Origin: an uncultured Prevotellaceae bacterium
GTDB taxonomy: Bacteria > Bacteroidota > Bacteroidia > Bacteroidales > Bacteroidaceae
Length of the DNA: 49,749 nucleotides
Reading direction: 5' to 3'
NCBI GenBank assembly: GCA_902779455.1
Contig: CACZBS010000028.1
Coordinates: 1 to 49,749, forward strand
The notes beneath the pieces were generated by a model that was not told the DNA's origin, made no database searches, and saw only the letters and a list, made by a program, of their open reading frames with translations. This document shows positions 23,783 through 34,000 of this stretch, in pieces. The translations under genes and the position numbers were made by a program. Position 1 is the first letter of the stretch, and each line of letters starts with the position of its first letter.

Positions 23783-25082
23783 ACTCTCGTTTCCTTAGAT
23801 ATTCATATCCGAAGCGGCAGCGGAGGCAGTCGCGACGGTCGCAGTATTCTTTCTTCAGCTGGATGAGGGCCTGGGAGTCGCCGGCCGTCTTGACCTCCAG
23901 TCCGCACTCGCGCCACATGCGGATGATATGGTTCTGCTCGGCCCGCAGCTGCTCGAGGAAGTCGAAGGCGCGGTCGCACAGCTCCTCCTTCTGACGATGG
24001 CGGCCGACGGCAAAGAGCATCGGGATGATGGTGTTGATGAGCAGGAGGTTTGTCGATGAAACCGAGAGATTTTTCGGCTTTTTCGTGCTTTCTGAGCCAA
24101 ACGTGTAATGCGTCTCCCAGTAGGGCGTGACGTGGGTCTGCATCAGCTGGCGCGCCTTGTCGAGCGTGTCGCACTCGAGCAGCACGCTCAGTCCGGCCCG
24201 CCGCTCATAGTAGAGGTTGGCCAGCTGCGAGATGCGGATGTGGGGGAAGTTCTGCGGCCGGAGTCGGAGGAATCGCCAGACGGCATGGTTCATCGGCGTC
24301 ATCGAGAACTTATGCGCCAGGTAGAGGTATTCGTTGCGCAGCCGCTGGAAGTAGCCCTCCTGCAGGGCCGCCTCACGATAGCGCTCGGGCACGGCCGCCT
24401 CGTCAAGCAGTCCGGCCTGGCCCATGAAGATGGCCTCCACCTGGAACAGGTCGTCGCGGTGCTTGCCGACGGCGCCGAGGGGCACCTGCTGGGCCCACAG
24501 CTCGAAGGCCTCGCCGTTGATGCCGAAGCCGTAGTTGCGGGCCAGGGTGACGAAGTAGGCGTCCTCCCACGAGCCGTCCTTCAGCCGGGCGCGCTGCTCG
24601 ATGGCGCGCGTCTTCTGCTCCAGCCGCTCGGTCTGCAGGGCCGCCATCCAGGCATGCACCATGAGGGGCGTCAGCTGCGGGATGATCTTATAGCAGGGCG
24701 GATAGTGGTCGGTGCGGAGCAGCTCCTCATAGTGCTCGCCGACCTCGCGCGGCACCTCGATGACCATCTGCGGTACGTACTGTCCCTGCGAGTTGCGCAC
24801 GTCGGCATCGGCCTCGGCGACGACGTGCAGCACGACGTTGTCGTAGCGCTCATCGCGGTCGTGATGGTGCACATACCAGTCGCTCGAGCGCACGTGAATC
24901 TCGACGTTGCCCACCCAGAGCGTGCCCCCGATCTTCACCTTCGCGTTGAAGAAGTCGGGGCCCGCGTTCTGATTGTGCAGCCCGGGGTCGAGCAGCTCGA
25001 CGTCGCGGCCGTCGGTCGTCGCCAGCGGGCGCAGCGGCAGCATGCGGTGCTTCCAGACGTAGTGTAGCAGTCGTTCCTCCAT
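23781..25082 (-). CDS. DUF2851 family protein
   Basis: 433 residues, full length for this Bacteroidetes-wide family of unknown function. Recognisable family sequences are MEERLLHYVWKHRMLP at the N-terminus and NAGPDFFNAKVKIGG followed by WVGNVEIHVRSSDW (about 38-70), ending in a small Cys cluster CDRRDCLRC. No signal peptide is visible, so it should be cytoplasmic. The N-terminal part has an arrangement of acidic and His residues reminiscent of a nuclease-like fold, but I would not assign activity from this. It is probably transcribed from the minus-strand -7 box at 25417, with the GC-rich tandem element in its leader. Confidence 0.88.
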   Translation of the reverse strand: MEERLLHYVWKHRMLPLRPLATTDGRDVELLDPGLHNQNAGPDFFNAKVKIGGTLWVGNVEIHVRSSDWYVHHHDRDERYDNVVLHVVAEADADVRNSQGQYVPQMVIEVPREVGEHYEELLRTDHYPPCYKIIPQLTPLMVHAWMAALQTERLEQKTRAIEQRARLKDGSWEDAYFVTLARNYGFGINGEAFELWAQQVPLGAVGKHRDDLFQVEAIFMGQAGLLDEAAVPERYREAALQEGYFQRLRNEYLYLAHKFSMTPMNHAVWRFLRLRPQNFPHIRISQLANLYYERRAGLSVLLECDTLDKARQLMQTHVTPYWETHYTFGSESTKKPKNLSVSSTNLLLINTIIPMLFAVGRHRQKEELCDRAFDFLEQLRAEQNHIIRMWRECGLEVKTAGDSQALIQLKKEYCDRRDCLRCRFGYEYLRKRE

Positions 25083-25115
25083 GCTTGTAATATTATTCTT
25101 CTATATAACTAAGTT

Positions 25116-25370
25116 ACAGACCCCACCCACAACCCCTCCCCTTGAAGGGAGGGGAGGAGCCCCTCCCAACCTCCCCCAAGGGGAGGAGTGGCTACCGCGC
25201 AGCCCGACGGGGATGACGGCGCAGCTTCTCCCCTCCCTTCAAGGGGATGACGGCGCAGCTACTCCCCTCCCTTCAAGGGGATGACGGCGCAGCTACTCCC
25301 CTCCCCTCAAGGGGATGACGGCGCAGCTACTCCCCTCCCCTCAAGGGGAGGGGTCGGGGGTGGGGTCTGT
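25116..25370. repeat. GC-rich foldback element with four 34-bp tandem units
   Basis: Outer ends are CAGACCCCACCC and GGGGGTGGGGTCTG. Inside, 34-bp units beginning GGGGATGACGGCGCAGC start at 25209, 25243, 25277 and 25311. It fills most of the 394-bp gap 25083-25476 and ends 34 bp before the DUF2851 start. The open frame that crosses it is repeat-encoded. Confidence 0.92.
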
Positions 25371-25416
25371 ATTATTATAATTCATTTTTACTTTCGATTA
25401 TTCGAAAAGTTTGTTG

Positions 25417-25454
25417 CAAAGTTAGGCATTATCTGCGAAAAATGTGTAACTTTG
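25417..25454. promoter_or_regulatory. Divergent -7 boxes for DUF2851 and the hydrolase
   Basis: TAACTTTG is present on the minus strand (25417-25424) facing the DUF2851 gene and on the plus strand (25447-25454) facing the hydrolase gene, whose start is 23 bp further on. The two promoters overlap in their -33 regions, where no clean TTTG is seen. The minus-strand box lies next to the palindrome-like TTTCGATTATTCGAAAA. Confidence 0.6.
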
Positions 25455-25476
25455 CACCAAAATAATTCCTAAAACA

Positions 25477-26646
25477 ATGAAAAAGACCAAACTACTGCTC
25501 GCCCTGGCCATGGCCGTGCTGACGTCGGCGCCGGCTGCAGGACAAAAGAAATCACCCGTCGAGAAGCGCGAGCGCTTCGAGTTCTCGTTCGAGCTGCCGG
25601 CCTACGTCGAGCAGCTGAAGCAGGAGCTGACCTATCCCCTGAGCTGGGAGAACTCGGGCATCAAGAGCTTCAAGAAATGGCAGAAGAAGGCCCGCCAGCG
25701 GGTGTTCGACTGCATGATGACGCCCCCTCGTGCGGCCGACGCATGGGACATGAAGATCGTGGCCGAGGAGCAGCGCGACGGCTACCGTGCCCTGCGCATC
25801 GCCTTCAATCAGAATGTCTATGCCCGCACGGAGGCGCTGGTGCTGGTGCCAGACGGCGAGGGCCCCTTCCCGGCCGTCAACCTGCTGCACGACCACGGCG
25901 CCCATCTCTATATCGGCAAGGAGAAGATGATCCGGCCGTTCGGCGTCGAGCAGGCCGTCATCGACGACGCCGACGCGTGGGCCAAGAACCTCTACGGCTC
26001 GCAGTACGTCGGCGACTATCTGGCCCGCCACGGCTACGTCTGCTTCTCGGCCGACGCACCCATGTGGGGCGAGCGCGGCCGCGAGGAGGGCGTCGACCGC
26101 TCCAAGTATGACATCATCGCCGGCAACATGATGATGCTGGGGCGCGACCTCTGCGGATTCATGCACTACGACGACATCGCGGCCACCGAGTTCATGGCCA
26201 CGCTGCCATGGGTCGACCCGCAGCGCATCGGTTGCATGGGATGCTCCATGGGGGCCTATCGCGCATGGATGCTCGCAGCCCTGAGCGACCGCATCCGGGC
26301 GGGCGCCGCCATCTGCTGGATGGTCACCACCGACGTGCAGATGTCCACCGCCGACGGCAAGCGCGAGTATGGCGGCTTCGCCAACTGTCTGCCCGGCCTG
26401 CGCCAGTGGCTCGACTATCCCGACATCGCCTCGCTGGCCGCCCCCAAGCCGATGCTCTTCATCAACGGCACACAGGACCACCTCTTCCCCGTGCGGGGCG
26501 TCAAGAAAGCCTTCGAGCAGATGCACCAGACGTGGCGCCGGCTGGGTGCCGACGACCGCCTGACGACGGAGCTGTGGGACGTGCCCCACTCCTGCGGCGT
26601 GGAGATCCAGAAGTACATGCTCGACTTTTTCAATCGCAATCTGTAG
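25477..26646 (+). CDS. Exported alpha/beta hydrolase (acetyl-esterase-like)
   Basis: 389 residues with signal peptide MKKTKLLLALAMAVLTSAPAAG, so it acts in the periplasm or beyond. The alpha/beta hydrolase core is complete: nucleophile Ser257 in GCSMGAYR, acid Asp334 in NGTQDHLFP and His371 in DVPHSCG. LLHDHGAH near 137-144 is the oxyanion-loop region. The long N-terminal extension and overall layout resemble the abhydrolase_7/dienelactone-hydrolase type found beside glycan-degradation genes, where members deacetylate sugars; no such genes are adjacent here, so the substrate is open. Its promoter diverges from that of DUF2851 and a strong hairpin ends the transcript. Confidence 0.86.
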   Translation: MKKTKLLLALAMAVLTSAPAAGQKKSPVEKRERFEFSFELPAYVEQLKQELTYPLSWENSGIKSFKKWQKKARQRVFDCMMTPPRAADAWDMKIVAEEQRDGYRALRIAFNQNVYARTEALVLVPDGEGPFPAVNLLHDHGAHLYIGKEKMIRPFGVEQAVIDDADAWAKNLYGSQYVGDYLARHGYVCFSADAPMWGERGREEGVDRSKYDIIAGNMMMLGRDLCGFMHYDDIAATEFMATLPWVDPQRIGCMGCSMGAYRAWMLAALSDRIRAGAAICWMVTTDVQMSTADGKREYGGFANCLPGLRQWLDYPDIASLAAPKPMLFINGTQDHLFPVRGVKKAFEQMHQTWRRLGADDRLTTELWDVPHSCGVEIQKYMLDFFNRNL

Positions 26647-26704
26647 CCCGCATGGCGCAAGCAGCGCCATATATCCTCTCTTGAATTAAACAAAGAAAGA
26701 ACGA

Positions 26705-26762
26705 GAAACGGTGCTTTTTGAAAGTAATATACCCCTATATTACCTTCAAAAAGCACCGTTTC
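26705..26762. terminator. Bidirectional hairpin, AAGCACCG family with TAATATA core
   Basis: 18-bp perfect arms (26705-26722 and 26745-26762, GAAACGGTGCTTTTTGAA and inverse) enclose GTAATATACCCCTATATTAC, giving about 26 paired positions with one mismatch. It lies between two convergent genes, the hydrolase and cbiB, and probably terminates transcription from both sides. Confidence 0.85.
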
Positions 26763-26823
26763 TTCATTTTCTCCGGATTGCCGCCCGGTTGGACTTCCAG
26801 CCCTCAACGCTTCATCCCCCCAG

Positions 26824-26855
26824 ACTCCTAAAATCCCAAAATCCTGAAATCCTTA
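26824..26855. repeat. Octanucleotide array downstream of cbiB
   Basis: ACTCCTAA, AATCCCAA, AATCCTGA and AATCCTTA follow with an 8-bp period. The units resemble the GGAGTTTA array at 8637-8776, read on the opposite strand. Confidence 0.7.
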
Positions 26856-26877
26856 GAATAAAACAAAAAACAATTCC

Positions 26878-27849
26878 TTAGAATAGAACGAAATCACAAC
26901 TCCTCAGAAGAGTCGTCAGCGCGACGGCCAGCAGCTCCGCGACGAAGCAGAGGCGGAGGCTGACGCGCAGGTCGGCCGTGGTGAGCTCGCGCGGGTTGTG
27001 GCCGATGTAGGGCTTGGCGACAGCCTCGCCGAAATAGTCGTGGGTGCCCCCGAAGCGACAGTCGAGGCACCCGGCCAGGGCCGCCTCGGGCCAGCCGCTG
27101 TTGGGCGACGCATGGCACGGCCCATAGCGGCGTACGAAGGGCAGGAGCCGTTCGCGGTGCGTGCGACGTGTGCCGAAGAGCAGGGCGAGGCGATAGCCCG
27201 CCAGCATGAGCAGGGCCGTCAGCCGGGCGGGGATGTAGTTAGCCACGTCGTCGATGCGGGCGGCCCAGCAGCCGAAGTCGCGGTAGCGCTCCGAGCGATA
27301 GCCGATCATCGAGTCGAGCGTGTTGACCATCTTGTAGGCCATCATGCCGGGCACCCCCAGCAGCGCCAACCAGAACAGCGGCGCCACGACGCCGTCGCTC
27401 AGGTTCTCGGCCAGGGTCTCGAGGGCGGCCGTGCGCACCTCCTGGGCCGACAGCCGGGCGGTGTCGCGGCCGACGATGCGGCTCACCTGGCGCCGGCCGT
27501 CGTCGAGCGAGCGGTCGAGGGCCAGGAAGACGTCGCGCACCTCGCGCCGCAGCGTCCGTCCGGCCAGACAGAAGAAGATGAGGACGACGGCCACAACGCC
27601 CTCAGCGACGGCCGACCAGCGCCCGACGGCGGTCAGCAGCAGCCACGTCAGGCCGAAGACGAGCGCGATGCTCACCACGGCCACCGCAGCGCCCTTGGCC
27701 TTGCGACGAAGCCCGCGGTTGAGGCGGTGCTCCCAGAAACTGATCCATCGGCCGAAGCCTACCACGGGGTGCGGCAGCCAGGCGGGATCGCCCAACAGCT
27801 GGTCGAGCAGCCATGCCAGGGGCACGGCCAGACGTGACATCAGCAACAT
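26878..27849 (-). CDS. cbiB: Adenosylcobinamide-phosphate synthase
   Basis: 323 residues, a polytopic membrane protein of the CbiB/CobD family. Typical features are LLDQLLGDPAWLPHPVVGFGRWI at the N-terminus, AETLAENLSDGVVAPLFWLALLGVPG in the middle and RYRDFGCWAARIDDVANYIPARL. It joins adenosylcobyric acid to (R)-1-aminopropan-2-ol phosphate made by CobD. It is 12 kb from the main cobalamin operon, separated by the large surface-protein genes. The -7 box at 28040 and the GC-rich element in its leader suggest separate control. No cobalamin riboswitch features are visible upstream. Confidence 0.94.
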   Translation of the reverse strand: MLLMSRLAVPLAWLLDQLLGDPAWLPHPVVGFGRWISFWEHRLNRGLRRKAKGAAVAVVSIALVFGLTWLLLTAVGRWSAVAEGVVAVVLIFFCLAGRTLRREVRDVFLALDRSLDDGRRQVSRIVGRDTARLSAQEVRTAALETLAENLSDGVVAPLFWLALLGVPGMMAYKMVNTLDSMIGYRSERYRDFGCWAARIDDVANYIPARLTALLMLAGYRLALLFGTRRTHRERLLPFVRRYGPCHASPNSGWPEAALAGCLDCRFGGTHDYFGEAVAKPYIGHNPRELTTADLRVSLRLCFVAELLAVALTTLLRSCDFVLF

Positions 27850-27872
27850 AGTTCGTTCCTCTTAACTAAGTA

Positions 27873-27993
27873 ACAGACCCCACCCCCGACCCCTCCCCTT
27901 GAAGGGAGGGGAGCTGCTGCGCCGTCATCCGCGGTAAGCAGTGCGGTAGCCACTCCCCTCCCCTCAAGGGGAGGGGTCGGGGGTGGGGTCTGT
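27873..27993. repeat. GC-rich foldback element in the cbiB leader
   Basis: A simple full copy: outer ends CAGACCCCACCCCCG and CGGGGGTGGGGTCTG, with two inner palindromes and TGCGCCGTCATCCGCGG in the middle. It lies between the -7 box at 28040 and the cbiB start, 24 bp from the start codon. Confidence 0.92.
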
Positions 27994-28003
27994 AATGTTA
28001 TAC

Positions 28004-28047
28004 ATTCATATTTACTTTCGTTAATCGAAAAGTTACCTGCAAAGTTA
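28004..28047 (-). promoter_or_regulatory. Candidate cbiB promoter region shared with DUF2851 leader
   Basis: TAACTTTG on the minus strand (28040-28047) next to TTTCGTTAATCGAAAA. The 44-bp stretch is clearly similar to 25380-25424, which holds the DUF2851 -7 box and also adjoins a GC-rich element. The -33 would fall inside the 3' end of the 2091-residue gene and is not a clean match. Confidence 0.5.
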
Positions 28048-28069
28048 CGAATAATTTTGCAGAACGGAA

Positions 28070-31000
28070 CTATTTCACCACCACTTTTTTGCCGTCGACG
28101 ATGTAGACGCCCTTGCCGAGAGGGCTGCCGCCCTTCAGCTTCTGGCCGGCCATGTTGTAGGTGCCCTTGGCGGGTCGCGACGGCAGCGTAAGCGAGGTGA
28201 TGGCGGTGAGCTGATAGCGCAGCTCGGCCACCTCGCTGTCGGCATAGCCCGGGGCGGTGGCAATGGCCTTGATGACCATGTCGTCGGTCAGGGCGATGGG
28301 CGCGGTGTAGCGCTGGCGCGTCGGACTGTCGCACGGGCAGCTGTCGTCGAGCGTGTAGTATATCGTGGCCCCGGGCAGACTGCACGAGAGGGCAATCATC
28401 GTCCCGGCCTCATAGTCCTGACCAGGCTGATAGTCGGCCACGGGAATGGGGCAGACGAAGCCCGCCTCGTCCTTCACCTCAACGACGACGACGGTCTGCA
28501 CCGAAGGATCGTCCTCCATGTGCAGCACGACGGCCGTCGTGCCAAACGCCTCACCCGTGACGGTCAGAACGGCGCGGCCCTCAGCGTCGAGCGTGAGGAC
28601 GTCGACGGGCGTGCTGCCCACCATGTCGCCCAGCATCTTCACCGTCACCTTGCGTCCGGCGGCAGCCTCAGTGGGCAGGGCCTGGACGACGAGCGTCGCC
28701 GACTGGTCGTAGACGACGTGGAGGGCGCTGTCGGCCACGAGCTGCTCGACGACCTGCTCGATGTCGAAGTCCTGCGTGAACGGCTGTCCCATCGCGACGC
28801 CGGCATAGCTCTCGACGTCGCCGCTGACGGTGAGCGTCAGCTTTTGTCTGGCGGGCAGAGCTGTCGCCGGCACGAAGCGCATCTTCTGCGCCAGCATGCT
28901 CTGCTCGGTCAGTCCTTCGGCCCCGACCAGCTCAAGCCGTCCGGCCACGGGCTCACCACTGCGGCTGATGCTGACGCGGCCGTCGGCCGTCAGGGATGTG
29001 CCGAGCATGTACTTGTCGAAGCCCACCAGCACCTGGCGCGGCGTGGCCTTCACGCCCGCTACCTGCGGCTCGCCGAGCTGCATCATGGCCTGGTTGACGT
29101 CAAGTTGCGGCGGCGGCACGGGCAGCCATTCTGAGTACTCCGTGCGGTAGCCCTGCTTCTCATACTTCACCTGCCAGAGGCCCGTGGGCACCATCCAGCC
29201 GTATTCGCCGTTCTCATTGGTCAGCTGCGGGTTCACCTGACCGTAGTGCTCGGCGTCCCACATCGTCACGCGGTCCACCTCGTCGCCATAGATGTCCTTC
29301 ACCGTCTCCTTATAGAACACGGTGGCCGTGGCGCCTTCGAGGCGGTTCGACTGGACACCCTCGTAGACGAAGCCCGAGGGGTCGAGCGTGCCATCGGACG
29401 TAGGCTTGAAGGGGCCGGGGCCTTTCTTCTTCGGATATTCCGGGCAGGAGCCCTCCTCCACGCACTTCGGACAGTTGCCGCCGCAACCCTGATGGCACTT
29501 CAGCTCCGACCGCTCGATGGAGAACACCTCGAGGGCGGCCTCCATGCGCTCCTCGTACATGCTGTTCGAGAGCATCGTCAGACCGATCTTGGCTATAGCC
29601 AGAGCCAGGCCCGAGAACGAGGCGCCGCTGGTGGGGATGAGTGCGGCGAAGCATCCCAGCGAGGCCACCAGGGCCACGATGTCCGACGAGATGGCCGTGA
29701 TCATGTAGGGCACGCACCATCGTCCGAACGAGTCGATGTCGCCCCGCAGCTTGTCGGCGGCCGCCTGGTCGTCGGGGCACGGGTTGGGTATGGCCTGGCG
29801 GATCTTGTTCAGCGCCATGCCGTTGTCGCGGAACTTCGAGTAGGTGGAGTAGAGCGACCAGAGGCTGGCCAGCGAGCCGGCAAACTTGCCCACCTTGAAC
29901 TTAGTGCAGAACGAGCGCACCTTCTCCAGTCCGCTGGTGCGTAGCAGGTTCAGCTCCAGCTTCGACTCCAGCCACCAGCGCTGCATGCGGCTCAAGTTGG
30001 GGTCGGCCAGCTTCTTGCCAATCTCGACCGAGGTATTCTCGGCCATGTAAATCCAGTAGTTGAACTTCGTGATGGAGGCTTCGGCCACCTCGGCAATCTT
30101 GCCCAGATAGTCCTGGAACTTGTCGAGATATTCGCCCATCTTCTCCAGACTCTTCACCCAGTCGCCGTCAGCATTCGAGCGGATGTTCATTCGGGCGGCA
30201 GCCGCGCCGCTGACCGTGATGCGCAGGTCGTTCTTCAGGTCGACGAACTCCCATCCGCCGTCGGCGCGGGCCAGGGTGTAGACGCTGGTGCCGTCGTCCA
30301 GCCGGCCCTGCTCGTAGCCCTCGGCCCTGAGCATGGCCTCGCTGGTGCCGGCGGCGCTGCTCGTCGTGATGCCCTCGGCCAGGTCGGCAGCCAGTTCGTT
30401 GAGTTTCTGGGCATAGCCGCTGATGCCGGCGAAGAAGTCGGCGATGGCGCCACCCTCCTGCCACAGGGCATCGACCTCGGCAATGAGCTGCTCGACGGTC
30501 TTCGTGCTGACGTCGGGTGCGGCGTTGACGTCCAGTCCGCGCCACTGCATGTACTCGGCCAGCTTCCGGTCGATCTGCTCGGTGGGGATGGCCCCCTCGT
30601 TGCCGGCGGCAGCGGCCGTCTCGCCCTGGGCGACGAGCGTGCCGAGGTCGCTGAGCAGCTGGGCACCCTCGCCCTCGTCGGCCCGGAACTGCTCGTCGAA
30701 CCAGCTGACGACGTCGTCGGCCGCCTGTCGCGAGCCGATGGCCTCACGATGGTAGAAGGGTTCTACGAGCACGCTGTTGGGGATGTTGCGTGTGTTGAAC
30801 TTCGCGTAGGCTATCCAATGATTTTTGCGTTGGTTGTAGTGTGCCCAGGCGATGGTCTCGCCGCCGTCGGGACCGTCGCCCCAGATGTGGAGTGCCACGG
30901 CGTAGACCTTCGTCGTGTCGTTGTCCGAGAGGTTCACCTCGAAGGTGAAGTCGGTGTTGTATCCGTCCTCATTGCTGTAGCCGTAGGAGGCTGGCGAGGC

Positions 31001-34000
31001 CTTGCCCGTCTGGTAGTTGAACAGCACCTCCTGGCTCTCGAGGTGAGCGGGATGGTGGTTGAAGAACTGCATGCGGGTCCACAGCGGCGCCACGCCGTTG
31101 GGGTCGTAGACGACGGTCTTCGCCTCCGTCTGGTAGCTCGTGTCCTTCCATTTGTAGGGCTTGATGACGGCATAGATGTTGTGCTTGCTCAGCGCCGTGG
31201 GACTGCTGAGCTGGCACTGGGCCTGCCAGGTGCCGTTCCGCTGGATTTGCGCCTGGCCGATGGGCGTGCCGTCGTCCATCACCGTCACCTCGTAGTAGGG
31301 CGGGGCGGGCGGCGTCCAGACTGCAGCGGCGCTGCTGGCGCGGCGGGGGCCACGGGCACCGGCAGGCTCCTCTTCCTCATAATACTGGGTGGTGCCGCTG
31401 ACGATGAACGAGGGCTGGACGAGCAGCTCCTGCACGTAGATGCCCGACTTGCTGACGCTGACGTCGGTCGTCTCGAGCACTTCGCGGTACTGCTTTCCAC
31501 CGAGCGTGTAGCTGAGGTAGGCCTCGGGCATGGCGGTGCCGGCCTCGAGGGGCACGGTCATGATGCTCAGGCGTCCGCCCTCGTCGATGTGAGGCCACTC
31601 GACGGTGAGCTTGCGGCTGTAGCGGTCCCAGGTGGCCGTGGCTGCCGTCATGGCGATGCCGCCGGGACGATAGTCGCCGCCGGTGGTGATGTCGTCGATA
31701 GAGACAGCTGAGAGCCAGGGCCGTCCGTCCATGTAGGGCTGGTACTGGCGGTAGCTCCTGTAGGCCGTGGGCGTGGCGAACCCCTCGGGCAGATAGAACT
31801 CTAGGCGGCAGTCAGTCGGATAGAGGCTCACGTCGTAGCTGGTGCCCAGCATGCGCTCCTGCAGCCCCTCGAAGGCCACCTTGACGCCGAACGAGCAGTC
31901 GTAGCCCACCTTCGCCTCGGTGGGGCTGCCCACGCGTCGTTCGCTGAGGTTCGTCTCCAGCTGCGTCTGGGTGTAGGGCACTCGACTGAATGCGACCTGG
32001 GCCATGTGGCCCTGACCGACGCTGACCGTCTGGGCCACGTAGTCCTCGTCGGCCGTGTAGAGCTCCAGCTGGCGGCGGCTGTTGATGCCCTGATACTGCG
32101 GTCCCTTCGACATGGCCGCCACGAGGTAGTCGCCGTCGGGCAGGTCGGTGAACGTGGCGAAGGTGCGGTCGCCAAACTCATGCTTGGTGATCAGCTCACC
32201 CGTCCAGGCATTGAAGAGGAGCACGGCGGGATGGCTGCTGACCGACATCGAGTAGCGGGCATGGATATAGCCCCGCTCGACAATGGGCAGCACGATGCTG
32301 ACCATGCCGTCCTCGCCGACGGTGCCCTCGGCCTCGGCGGGCTCCACCCTGCCGCGGGTGTCGGTGGCGCTGACGTGGAGCCGTGAGCCCACGGGCAGCG
32401 CGCTGTAGAGGACGTAGGCGGGATAGCGCACCAGACAGTCGCTGATGAGCGTGTCGCGCCCGTCGGGCAGCGTGGCGGTGAACGTGTACTCCAGGCTGCG
32501 GCCGTCGCCGTAGCCTTGCTCCACGGCGGGCGTCTCACCCTCGGCCACGGCGGCCTGATAGGTGTGGCTGAGCAGGATGGTGGTGCCGCGGGCCGGCTGG
32601 AAGACGGTGCGGAAGGCTGTGGTGTCACGCAGGTTGGCGTTGAACGACAGTGCGCCGTGCAGGGGCGACGTCACGGTGATGGTGCTCATCGTGGCGGCCA
32701 CCTCGCCGACGGCATGTCCGGCGGCGTCGGTGGTCAGCAGGGTGCGCGCACCGGTGGTGCCGTCGGGCAGCACCTGGGCCACGTCGACAGTGGCGCCGCT
32801 GATGCCCTGGCGCGTCAGCGAGTCGACGACGGTGAAGCTGGCGGTGGTCGTCGCGAGCTGTCGGAGCTGCAGGCGGATGGCGGTGTCGGCGCCGTCCTGT
32901 CCGACGACGTATCTCAGTGTGTCGGGCTGCTCGTAGCGGGCGGCCAGCCGGTGGCCTAAGAGCATGAAGACGCTGAGGGCGTCGCCGTCGAGCACGTCGC
33001 TGATGGTCGTGCCCCGCTTGAGGTAGGTGCCGTCGGCCTTACGCCACGTCACGGTGTAGTCGTCCTCGTCGACGACACGGCCGTCGCTGCCCTCGAGGGC
33101 GACGGTCAGTGTGCGGGGCGTGCGCAGGTTGCCGAAGCAGATGCTCTGGTCGGCCTCGCCCACGAAGATGTTCTCCAGCCGGGCCGCCACGTCGCCCGTC
33201 GTCGTGCGCAGCACCAGGTCATAGACGGTGTTCGCCGTCAGATAGCGGAATTCGTAGTCGTTGTGCGGGCCGACGAGCTGAGTGCGCTTGATGCCCGAGC
33301 GACGGTCGGTCAGTTCCAGGTGCATGCCCTTATAGAGGGCCAGCGTCGCGGCGTCGGCCTCAGCCATGAGGCCGACCGTCAGCGTGACGCCCGTGGCATC
33401 CATCGGCACGATGGTCATCTCCTTCCAGTAGTCGGCCGACTGATAGAGCGCGACGGCCTCGAGCGGCACGCAGACCACGATGTCCTTCGTGTCCTGGAAG
33501 GGCATGAACTCCTCGGCCTGCTCTGCCCCGCTGTAGAGCACCTTTTCGATTCTGAACTTGGGCGGCATCAGTGCGAGGCAGGTCAGCGTCTTCACGCTCG
33601 AGCCCCAGAAGGCGGTGCTTTCGATGGTCGTGATGGTAGCGGGGAGCACCAGCTCGGTGAGGTTATTCATTTGCTCCGCATAAGTCTCCTGATTCCAGTG
33701 GGCGGTCAGTTCCGTGGCTGTCGTGCGGCTGTAGTCAGCGAAGAACATGTTGGGGAAGTCGTAGCAACCGTTGATGATGTTGAAGTTGCTGCCAATGTCG
33801 CATGCACAGATGTAGCGCAGCACCTTGTAGCGGTCTTCACTATAGTTGAAGTTGTCGGGATAGCCGTTGCCGTTGTAGCGGTAGTCCATGACGAGGGTGC
33901 CCGTCTCGGGATACCATCCGTTGGTGCCGGGCTGGTCGTTGGGCGTGGCGGGCATGTACTGGCAGACGATCTTCAGGTCGACGTCGCAGTCGGCCATGAC

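Noticed and set aside
25209-25344. CRISPR-like array of 34-bp repeats
   Set aside because: The units are directly abutting with no unique spacers, and there are no cas genes; it is an expanded module of the GC-rich element.
27850-28069. Cobalamin riboswitch upstream of cbiB, cobD or cbiET
   Set aside because: I looked for the B12-box and adjoining conserved elements in the leaders and found only repeats; the region upstream of cbiET is cut off by the window edge after 96 bp.
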